NCBI GenBank assembly: GCA_000436255.1 | Contig: HF990823.1 | Location: 79,207 to 88,110 of the forward strand | Direction: 5' to 3' | Source: Clostridium sp. CAG:1193 | GTDB lineage: Bacteria > Bacillota_I > Bacilli_A > RF39 > UBA660 | DNA: 8,904 nt | In this document: positions 1 to 5,785 of the stretch, in pieces | Layout: each line of letters opens with the position of its first letter | Position numbering within the stretch: position 1 is the stretch's first letter | The notes under the pieces: model-generated | Told to the model about the DNA's origin: nothing | The model's input: only the letters and a program-made list of their open reading frames with translations | Databases searched by the model: none | Program-made: the position numbers and the translations under genes

Positions 1-2503
1 AATCCTCTCTTTTTCCCTTGTCTGCATATATTATTGGTAAAAATATCATATCACCGATCATTGATAATATTAAACCAATAAGTAAGTATGGTGATGCATA
101 TGAAACTTTTATAATATGATTTCCTTCATGTATAGGAAAACCTATAAATGCATTATCAACCTTTTCATATTCAATTTTTTCTCCATCTAGATAAACATTA
201 AATCCTTTATCATATGGAATTGATAATTTAAAATAAGAATTTTCATTAACATTTATCTCACCAATTATTGTATCTCCAGAAGTCATTTCTTTATTAATCT
301 TAAATTCATCAACACCTCCTACACTTGAAGTTATATATTCATAATCAAGTGAATATATATTAATATTTGAAATTACATATTTTCCCTTTGTAAATTTTAC
401 ATTAAGTGATGCAATATCTTCATTAGATGAGATTACATATGTAAAATTATTGTTTTTATTGTGATATATATATTCTCTGCAAGATAATGTATTTTTAACA
501 TCATTAATAGTTATACTTGTATCTCCTACACTACAATATTCAGAATAAGACATATCAAAAGATATAAATAGAATTTTATTTTGAAAAGTTTTATTCAAAT
601 TTAAGTTTATATAACCATTATCATTACTGTTTATAGTGTAATAGTTATCATCACTTTTTATTTTAACGTTTTTATCAGTTACATCTAAATTAAGATTTTC
701 TTTTAGAATTTTGCTATCAAATATACCTACGTTATTACTGCCATCATCTACTACTATATTTGTAAGTAATGCATATATGTTATCAGGATATGACAATGCG
801 TCATATGTGGCTTTATTAATTATATTTGATGATGCATACCCAATAGGATAAACATTTTCATTAACATATATATTATCATATACTTTCTCATATCCAACTG
901 ATGGATTAGTATTTGTCATAATATATTTAGTACCCATGTATGTATTAAACATTATATTTTTGCTTGGAAGTATAGCAGTAGCAATTCTCTCACTCATTTC
1001 ACTTCCCATCATGTTATTTACAAAATTAAAGTAATTTTTATTTTCAACTGATGAATATATTGATGGTAAATAATAATTTGTATTAACTACCCTATTAGAT
1101 GTAAATATACCAAAAGTATCATTTCCCATTCTGTATAAATTTTCATCTTTATTAATAATAGAAGTTATTTTGTTATAATATTCCATGTCGTATTGACGAT
1201 TTATATTTTCTTTAGTAACATATGTGTCTTGCAAATTATTTACAATACAACAAAGAAGTGCAGTTACACATAAAGGATAAATAATTATATTTTTATTAGC
1301 TTTCTTTTTATATATTAAATAACTTATATAAAGAATTATAACATCTAAAATAAATATATATGTCTTACTATAAATATAAAAAACTATTTCAAGTACACTA
1401 AATATTGTAAAAATAACTATAAATCTCTTATTATCTTTAATTGATATATTATTTATAGCTGTTACTATCAATAATATTGCAAGCGGTAAAAATGGTATTA
1501 GCACTTTTCCTCTATAATACATAAATCCGCTTAAGGCATAAATAAATATTGGAAATATTATTACAAGTACAAATATTAATGATAAGAACTTATTTTCTTT
1601 TTTTACTAAAGATAAAGATAATGCAATGGCTAAAAATATTATTGATGTAATACCCATCGTATATGCATTATATAGTATTTGATTTAAATCAACAGTAGGA
1701 GTTAGCATTTTATAAATACTAACCATATCCGTTATATTATTTCTTCCATTTAGCAAGGCATATAATGTAGGAAGTGTTAAAACGCATGACATAAGTATAG
1801 GCACACACATTATAAGTATAAATTTAATACTATCCTTTACACACTGTTTAAATACGATTTTATCGTTCAATTCTAAATATTTATATATTGCATAACAAGT
1901 AATGCAAATTAAAGAACCTACACTATAATAATAACTTGTCATAATAATTAAAAACGTACTTATTATAAGTAAGACTTTTTTATTTTTATCAAAATAATTA
2001 TCAATACCAATAAGTGCTAAAATTAAAAATGGCATGTAATTTATAAACATTATATGTCTATGAGTATGATATATAATTGGACCCGACAATAAAAACAATA
2101 AAGTACCAACAAATGAATATTTACTATTAAATCTTTTACGCAAAAAATAATACATAAAAAATATGCTTAAAACTACTACAACCATCATCATAACTATAAT
2201 ATAATCAACCATTCTTACATTAGGTAATAAATATGATATTAATAATAACGGATTTAAAAAGCCATAATAAGATAAATTATATATATTTTCACCCGCACCC
2301 AAATTAAATGCAAAACTTGGAAATATATCATGTGTATCATAATATAAATTTCTAAAATATTCAGGAATTACCCAGTGCTGTGAATTCCAATCAACTGTAG
2401 ATCCATTAACATATTTAATACCAACTATAGCAAATATAATTATAAAAAATATAGATACAAGTACTAATATATTAGTACAATCTTTTTTATTTAACAGCTT
2501 CAT
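1..2503 (-). CDS. yfhO: YfhO-family polytopic membrane protein, probable LTA glycosylation enzyme (C-terminus cut by window edge)
   Basis: The frame is open from ATG at 2503 to the left edge (834 codons, no stop in the window). Helix 1 lies at about residues 12-31. The following external loop has Asp38 and Gln42 in DWNSQHW, then SFAFNLGAGENIYNLSYYGF, the pattern typical of the YfhO family. Many hydrophobic helices follow to about residue 425, including SGPIIYHTHRHIMF. A soluble domain spans about 425-800 and ends with the characteristic YFKLSIPYDKGFNVYLDGEK (near 760-775). A last helix begins near 802. Known relatives are about 860 residues, so little is missing. In Bacillus and Staphylococcus, YfhO is a GT-C-like protein that transfers a sugar from a lipid carrier to lipoteichoic acid outside the membrane. 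The divergent LTA synthase supports that role; the CsbB-type glycosyltransferase that would load the carrier is not in the window. AGGTGA at 2508-2513 supports the start. Family assignment is firm; the sugar and acceptor are inferred. Confidence 0.88.
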   Translation of the reverse strand, partial: MKLLNKKDCTNILVLVSIFFIIIFAIVGIKYVNGSTVDWNSQHWVIPEYFRNLYYDTHDIFPSFAFNLGAGENIYNLSYYGFLNPLLLISYLLPNVRMVDYIIVMMMVVVVLSIFFMYYFLRKRFNSKYSFVGTLLFLLSGPIIYHTHRHIMFINYMPFLILALIGIDNYFDKNKKVLLIISTFLIIMTSYYYSVGSLICITCYAIYKYLELNDKIVFKQCVKDSIKFILIMCVPILMSCVLTLPTLYALLNGRNNITDMVSIYKMLTPTVDLNQILYNAYTMGITSIIFLAIALSLSLVKKENKFLSLIFVLVIIFPIFIYALSGFMYYRGKVLIPFLPLAILLIVTAINNISIKDNKRFIVIFTIFSVLEIVFYIYSKTYIFILDVIILYISYLIYKKKANKNIIIYPLCVTALLCCIVNNLQDTYVTKENINRQYDMEYYNKITSIINKDENLYRMGNDTFGIFTSNRVVNTNYYLPSIYSSVENKNYFNFVNNMMGSEMSERIATAILPSKNIMFNTYMGTKYIMTNTNPSVGYEKVYDNIYVNENVYPIGYASSNIINKATYDALSYPDNIYALLTNIVVDDGSNNVGIFDSKILKENLNLDVTDKNVKIKSDDNYYTINSNDNGYINLNLNKTFQNKILFISFDMSYSEYCSVGDTSITINDVKNTLSCREYIYHNKNNNFTYVISSNEDIASLNVKFTKGKYVISNINIYSLDYEYITSSVGGVDEFKINKEMTSGDTIIGEINVNENSYFKLSIPYDKGFNVYLDGEKIEYEKVDNAFIGFPIHEGNHIIKVSYASPYLLIGLILSMIGDMIFLPIIYADKGKRED

Positions 2504-2521
2504 ATAATCACCTATATTAAC

Positions 2522-2550
2522 ATTATAACACACAATATTTTAAAAATAAC
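2522..2550 (-). promoter_or_regulatory. Promoter of the yfhO-family gene
   Basis: On the minus strand a perfect -10 box TATAAT occupies 2522-2527. The -35 is poor: GTTATT at 2545-2550 with a 17-base spacer, or TTGTTA slightly further upstream with a 19-base spacer. Transcription would start near 2515, leaving a leader of about 12 bases that holds little besides the AGGTGA ribosome binding site (2508-2513). Its -35 position abuts that of the opposing promoter. Confidence 0.6.
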
Positions 2551-2567
2551 AAAAGATATGGTATAAT
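2539..2567 (+). promoter_or_regulatory. Promoter of the LTA synthase gene, extended -10
   Basis: TATAAT at 2562-2567 is preceded by TG at 2559-2560, giving an extended -10 element (TGGTATAAT). A weak -35, TTTAAA at 2539-2544, sits 17 bases upstream. The predicted start is near 2574, so the leader is only about 15 bases and begins at or next to the GGAG ribosome binding site (2575-2578). It overlaps the divergent promoter, so polymerase should not be able to occupy both at once. Confidence 0.65.
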
Positions 2568-2588
2568 TATTACCGGAGTTGATGCAGT

Positions 2589-4445
2589 ATGAAAAAAATA
2601 GCAAATTTTTTAAATAGAAATAAACACATAATTTTAATGACTTTATCTTTTTTAATTCTAGATATAGTCTTAAGATATTTTACAAAGAGTATAAATTTTT
2701 ATAAGATACATTATTTAGTACCAAACTTATTCACAATTGGATGGATATTTTTAACCTTAAGCTTTTGTTTATCGCTTAAATCAAAATATGGTAAAAGTAT
2801 ATATATTATAGCAATATCTATTTCATTATTACTTTTTTTAACTCATTCTATATATTATTCATATTTTAAAACTTTTTTTGATTTTTCTGTATTAAAATAC
2901 GCTGGTGAAGGTGGAGAATATTTAATAGATGCAATTAAAAGTAGTCCTATATGGGTTTTTATAACTACATTTATTACTATTACACTTGCATACTTTGGAG
3001 TTAAGTTCTATCCTAAAAAAGAAAAGAATAGCTTTAAATACTTGATGGTACTAATCCCTGTTTTTGCACTTATTCACACAATAACGCCTTTATTCTTAGG
3101 AGAAAAAGTATCTACATGGGATGCATGGAGAAAACCAAGAAATGTATATATAGCATTTAATGATAATAATAGAAGTATGCAAGTAGCAGGTTTTTATGAA
3201 TATAATATAAGAAATTTATATGTTAATTTTATAAAGGAAAAAGAAAATATAGATAGTGGCGAAAAGAAAGTACTTGATGAAAAATTTAGCGAAAATATAG
3301 AGTATAGTAATGAATATACTGGATTATTTAAAGATAAAAACGTAATATTTGTACAACTTGAAAGTATTGATAGTTTCCTTGTTACTAAAGAAATTATGCC
3401 TACTTTATATAGTTTAAGAAATAATTCAATTAATTTTAATAATCATTACTCATTTACAAGTGGTGCAGGATCTACTTTTAATTCTGAATATATGGTTAAT
3501 ACAGGTTATACAACACCAATAACAGTAAACGATAGTGCATATACATATAATAAGAATAACTATGATTATTCATTAGCAAATCTACTAAAAAAAGCAGGTT
3601 ATACAGTAAATGCATTTCATATGAATACACCAGAATATTATTCAAGAAATGTAAATTATAAAGCTTTCGGATATGATTCATTTAATAGTTTAAAATCAAT
3701 GGATAATGGAAAGTATTACAAAGATAATACATACTGGTTGGATACTGAACTTATTAAAAATGAGAACTTTAACAAATTAATATTTAATACCGAGCAAAAA
3801 TTTGCAGACTATATAATAACCTATTCAGCACATATGCCTTTCCAAATAGATAAAGGTGTATGTAACCTTTTAGTAGAAGACAAAACTACTCCTTTATCTG
3901 AATATGAATGTTTAAAATTACAAGCAAAAGAAACTGACGACATGCTTAAGTTATTAATTGAAAACTTAGAAGAAAAAGGACTTATTGACAATACAGTATT
4001 AGTTTTATATGCAGACCATTATTTATATACACTTAATGATAAAACTTTACTTGATAAATATAAAATAACTGAAAATAATTTAATTAATAATACTACATGG
4101 ATGGTATGGAGTAACGGAATGCAAAGAAAAGATATAAGCAAAGTTACTTCACAACTTAATATACTTCCAACCATGTTAAACTTACTTGGACTTGAATATC
4201 ATCCAAATTATTACTTAATGAATGATGCATTTGATAAAAATTACAAAGGATTAGTATTCTTTAATGATTACTCTTGGTATGATGGAAATGTATATGTTGA
4301 AAATAATAAAGTAACAAATGGTAAAAGTATAGATGAAGAAGAATTAAATGAAAAGAATGAACTTGTTAACAAGTTAGTTAAAATTAATGATGCAGTTATT
4401 ACAACTGATTACTTTAAAACATTAAAAAAAGCACATCACTCATGA
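2589..4445 (+). CDS. ltaS: LtaS-type lipoteichoic acid synthase (membrane sulfatase-fold phosphoglycerol transferase)
   Basis: This 618-residue protein has the LtaS layout: five N-terminal helices (about 13-31, 43-63, 70-93, 119-138, 148-168), a linker, and an extracellular sulfatase-fold domain from about 245. It moves glycerol-phosphate from phosphatidylglycerol onto the growing LTA chain outside the membrane, using Mn2+. The expected catalytic residues are visible: Glu258 in FVQLES, nucleophile Thr296 in GAGSTFNSE, and Asp476-His477 in LYADHY. These sit almost at the numbers of S. aureus LtaS (E255, T300, D475, H476). Substrate-site equivalents appear to be Arg353 and His415, with Tyr351 where S. 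aureus has Trp354. GGAG at 2575-2578 supports the start. Two extracellular cysteines (425, 441) could form a disulfide. LtaS cannot be told from primase- or stress-type paralogues by sequence alone. The TGA stop lies inside the terminator. Confidence 0.93.
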   Translation: MKKIANFLNRNKHIILMTLSFLILDIVLRYFTKSINFYKIHYLVPNLFTIGWIFLTLSFCLSLKSKYGKSIYIIAISISLLLFLTHSIYYSYFKTFFDFSVLKYAGEGGEYLIDAIKSSPIWVFITTFITITLAYFGVKFYPKKEKNSFKYLMVLIPVFALIHTITPLFLGEKVSTWDAWRKPRNVYIAFNDNNRSMQVAGFYEYNIRNLYVNFIKEKENIDSGEKKVLDEKFSENIEYSNEYTGLFKDKNVIFVQLESIDSFLVTKEIMPTLYSLRNNSINFNNHYSFTSGAGSTFNSEYMVNTGYTTPITVNDSAYTYNKNNYDYSLANLLKKAGYTVNAFHMNTPEYYSRNVNYKAFGYDSFNSLKSMDNGKYYKDNTYWLDTELIKNENFNKLIFNTEQKFADYIITYSAHMPFQIDKGVCNLLVEDKTTPLSEYECLKLQAKETDDMLKLLIENLEEKGLIDNTVLVLYADHYLYTLNDKTLLDKYKITENNLINNTTWMVWSNGMQRKDISKVTSQLNILPTMLNLLGLEYHPNYYLMNDAFDKNYKGLVFFNDYSWYDGNVYVENNKVTNGKSIDEEELNEKNELVNKLVKINDAVITTDYFKTLKKAHHS

Positions 4446-4457
4446 TGTGTTTTTTTT
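4424..4457. terminator. Bidirectional intrinsic terminator between the LTA synthase gene and the small convergent gene
   Basis: The stem CACATCA (4432-4438) pairs with TGATGTG (4443-4449) around the loop CTCA (4439-4442). A G-U pair at 4431/4450 and A-T pairs extend it. A run of T follows on the plus strand (4450-4457) and a run of A precedes (4424-4430), so it can work in both directions. It ends the plus-strand LTA synthase gene and the minus-strand gene at 4486-4707. The TGA stop of the LTA synthase (4443-4445) is the first three bases of the downstream stem arm. Confidence 0.9.
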
Positions 4458-4485
4458 ATTTAAAATTTTTAAATATTTCTATATA

Positions 4486-4707
4486 TTACCAATATCTTGG
4501 CGGATATGGCATTGGATAAGGTGCTGGATATGGTCTATAAAAATAAGGTGCAACTAATCCACCAGTTATACCTCCAAGTACAAATGGTCCTAAAAACCCT
4601 CCACTAATTATTCTATCTCCATCTTTATTTGTATAGTATGTAGGATACTTATTATTTTGGTTCATATGATAACCATCATTTGGATAGTATTGTTTATTTT
4701 GATACAT
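4486..4707 (-). CDS. Small Tyr/Pro-rich hypothetical protein (73 aa)
   Basis: I do not recognise this gene. Translation is well supported: AAAGGAG at 4714-4720 lies six bases before the ATG at 4707, the stop is TAA, and a bidirectional terminator follows. Residues 1-33 are hydrophilic and rich in Asn, Tyr and Gln. Residues about 36-55 form a Gly-rich hydrophobic stretch (GGFLGPFVLGGITGGLVAP), too broken by Gly to be a confident transmembrane helix. The tail repeats the pattern PYP (PYPAPYPMPYPPRYW). Small proteins with a Gly-rich core and Tyr/Pro tail occur in Bacilli, some linked to spore coats, but I cannot assign this one and see no sporulation gene nearby. It follows rpsI and its terminator, so it may depend on read-through or on a weak promoter near 4728-4733 (TATTAT). 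Confidence 0.7.
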   Translation of the reverse strand: MYQNKQYYPNDGYHMNQNNKYPTYYTNKDGDRIISGGFLGPFVLGGITGGLVAPYFYRPYPAPYPMPYPPRYW

Positions 4708-4721
4708 ATGACACTCCTTTC

Positions 4722-4736
4722 ACATATATAATATGT
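4722..4736. repeat. Short inverted repeat upstream of the small Tyr/Pro-rich gene
   Basis: ACATAT and ATATGT form an inverted repeat with a three-base centre, just upstream of the AAAGGAG ribosome binding site and covering the only candidate -10 (TATTAT on the minus strand, 4728-4733). The position suits an operator, but the sequence is pure A/T apart from two bases, so chance is a real alternative. Confidence 0.3.
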
Positions 4737-4740
4737 AAAT

Positions 4741-4768
4741 AAAACAAAAAGGACACCAAAGTGTCCTA
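4741..4768 (-). terminator. Intrinsic terminator of the rplM-rpsI operon
   Basis: On the minus strand AGGACAC pairs with GTGTCCT (arms 4761-4767 and 4750-4756) around a four-base loop. The T-rich tract TTTTTGTTTT (4741-4750) follows. It begins about ten bases after the rpsI stop codon. Confidence 0.9.
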
Positions 4769-4777
4769 TAGTTACTA

Positions 4778-5197
4778 TTAACGTTTTGAGAATTGTGGTG
4801 CTCTACGAGCTTTCTTTAATCCTGGTTTCTTTCTTTCCTTTTTCCTTGAATCTCTAGTAATGAATCCAGCAGCTTTTAATACTTTTCTAAATGAATTTTC
4901 ACTTGTTGGATCTGTATTACCATCATATTCTAAAAGAGCTCTTGTAATACCTAAACGAACTGCACCTGTTTGACCAGAGAATCCACCACCATTAACTTTT
5001 GCATCGATATCAAACTTATCTCTAGTATTAGTTATATCTAGTGGTTGACATAAATCCATAACTAATGTTGGGAATGGTAAATATTCATTTACATCTTTTC
5101 CATTAATAGTTATTTTACCTTTACCTTCAGTCATTCTAACTCTAGCAATAGAGCTTTTTCTATGACCTGTTCCAGTATAAACTTTCTTTTCTGCCAT
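4778..5197 (-). CDS. rpsI: 30S ribosomal protein S9
   Basis: The 139-residue product is ribosomal protein uS9, which binds 16S rRNA in the head of the small subunit and extends its basic C-terminal tail toward the P-site tRNA. Diagnostic segments are TGTGHRKSSIARVRM near the N-terminus, NGGGFSGQTGAVRLGITRALLE in the middle (about residues 69-90), and the conserved end KKARRAPQFSKR. I chose the ATG at 5197 because AGGAGG (5204-5209) lies six bases upstream and MAEKK matches family starts; an in-frame TTG at 5215 has no such support. The rplM stop TAG (5208-5210) overlaps this ribosome binding site, so the two genes are probably translationally coupled. The protein is about eight residues longer than B. 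subtilis S9 because of an insertion at about 91-100 (DGNTDPTSEN). Confidence 0.97.
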   Translation of the reverse strand: MAEKKVYTGTGHRKSSIARVRMTEGKGKITINGKDVNEYLPFPTLVMDLCQPLDITNTRDKFDIDAKVNGGGFSGQTGAVRLGITRALLEYDGNTDPTSENSFRKVLKAAGFITRDSRKKERKKPGLKKARRAPQFSKR

Positions 5198-5207
5198 TAT
5201 ATTCCTC

Positions 5208-5639
5208 CTAATCAACCTTTATTTCTGTTGGCATTTGTGCCTGATGCTTATGTTCAGGACCAGCATATACAAATAGTTTTTTGTACATAGCTCTTCCAAG
5301 TCTTCCTTTTGGTAACATTCCTTTAACAGCTCTTTCAATCATTTCTTCAGGATAATTTTCTCTCATTGTTTTAGCATTTCTAACTCTTAAACCACCAGTA
5401 TATCCACTATGATTATAATACAATTTATCATTTAGTTTATTACCTGTTAGTTTAACCTTAGAAGCGTTAACTATTATTACATAGTCTCCACAATCAACAT
5501 GTGGCGTATAAGTAACTTTGTGTTTTCCACGTAAGATATGAGCAGCTTTAGTAGCTACACGTCCTAATGCTATATCATTAGCATCAATTACATACCATTT
5601 ACGTTCAACTTCTGCTTTCTTTTGCATAAAAGTTGTCAT
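5208..5639 (-). CDS. rplM: 50S ribosomal protein L13
   Basis: The 143-residue product is ribosomal protein uL13, an early-assembling 23S rRNA binding protein of the large subunit. Conserved blocks are ERKWYVIDA, LGRVATKAAHILRGKHKVTY followed by TPHVDCGDYVIIVNA, and ERAVKGMLPKGRLGR near the C-terminus, with YAGPEHKHQAQ at the end. Length matches B. subtilis L13 (145). The first ATG is chosen because AGGGAG at 5647-5652 is correctly spaced and MTTFM resembles the N-termini of relatives; Met5 is a weaker alternative. It is the first gene of the rplM-rpsI operon, the usual bacterial pairing, and has a consensus promoter and a structured leader upstream. Nothing about the protein is unusual. Confidence 0.98.
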   Translation of the reverse strand: MTTFMQKKAEVERKWYVIDANDIALGRVATKAAHILRGKHKVTYTPHVDCGDYVIIVNASKVKLTGNKLNDKLYYNHSGYTGGLRVRNAKTMRENYPEEMIERAVKGMLPKGRLGRAMYKKLFVYAGPEHKHQAQMPTEIKVD

Positions 5640-5640
5640 A

Positions 5641-5711
5641 ATATCTCTCCCTTCATTTTTTAAGTCATAGTCCGGAACACTATACTTATATGGGATGTGA
5701 AAAATGTACCA
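5641..5711 (-). ncRNA. Structured rplM mRNA leader, probable L13 autoregulatory leader
   Basis: The rplM transcript has a leader of about 70 bases. It folds into a hairpin of TAAGT-ATAGT paired with ACTAT-ACTTA (5684-5688 and 5679-5683 with 5667-5671 and 5661-5665). There is one bulged base at 5666 and a seven-base loop GTTCCGG. A stem of this kind upstream of rplM is expected for the L13 leader family of low-G+C Gram-positives, in which L13 is thought to bind its own mRNA. I assign it by position and fold; I could not test it against the family covariance model. Confidence 0.6.
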
Positions 5712-5717
5712 ATGTAA

Positions 5718-5746
5718 ATTATACTTAAAACATATGAATTTGTCAA
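5718..5746 (-). promoter_or_regulatory. Consensus sigma-A promoter of rplM-rpsI
   Basis: The minus strand carries a perfect -35 TTGACA (5741-5746), a 17-base spacer, and a perfect -10 TATAAT (5718-5723). Transcription should begin near 5711. This is the strongest promoter in the window, as expected for ribosomal proteins, and lies only about ten bases beyond the upstream operon's terminator. Confidence 0.93.
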
Positions 5747-5756
5747 CTTTTATATG

Positions 5757-5785
5757 TAAAAAAAGGAAAAGTCTAACTTTTCCTT
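5757..5785 (-). terminator. Intrinsic terminator of the lipoprotein-cdaA-ybbR operon, looping out the ybbR stop codon
   Basis: On the minus strand AAGGAAAAGT (5785-5776) pairs with ACTTTTCCTT (5772-5763), a ten-base-pair stem, followed by a run of T (5764-5758). The three-base loop (5773-5775) is exactly the TAG stop codon of the ybbR gene, and the upstream arm encodes its last residues, Arg-Lys-Ser. Confidence 0.9.

Noticed and set aside
2582..2617. Eleven-codon out-of-frame open frame (ATG at 2582) overlapping the LTA synthase start
   Set aside because: It starts only three bases after GGAG, too close for efficient initiation, and the peptide has no notable feature; attenuation is possible but unsupported.
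3496..3681. Minus-strand open frame of 61 codons inside the LTA synthase gene
   Set aside because: It is antisense to a well-supported catalytic domain, has low-complexity Leu/Tyr composition and no family resemblance; it is a shadow of AT-rich codons.
1..4445. Mobile element, phage or CRISPR origin for the left half
   Set aside because: There are no terminal repeats, transposase, integrase, spaced repeats or break in base composition; the genes are core envelope functions.
5198..5215. TTG start for rpsI six codons upstream
   Set aside because: It lies upstream of the perfect AGGAGG and inside the rplM gene; MAEKK at 5197 matches family N-termini.
5641..5760. c-di-AMP (ydaO-type) riboswitch upstream of rplM or in other gaps
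   Set aside because: The intergenic stretches are too short and lack the expected multi-stem fold; the rplM leader has one simple hairpin.
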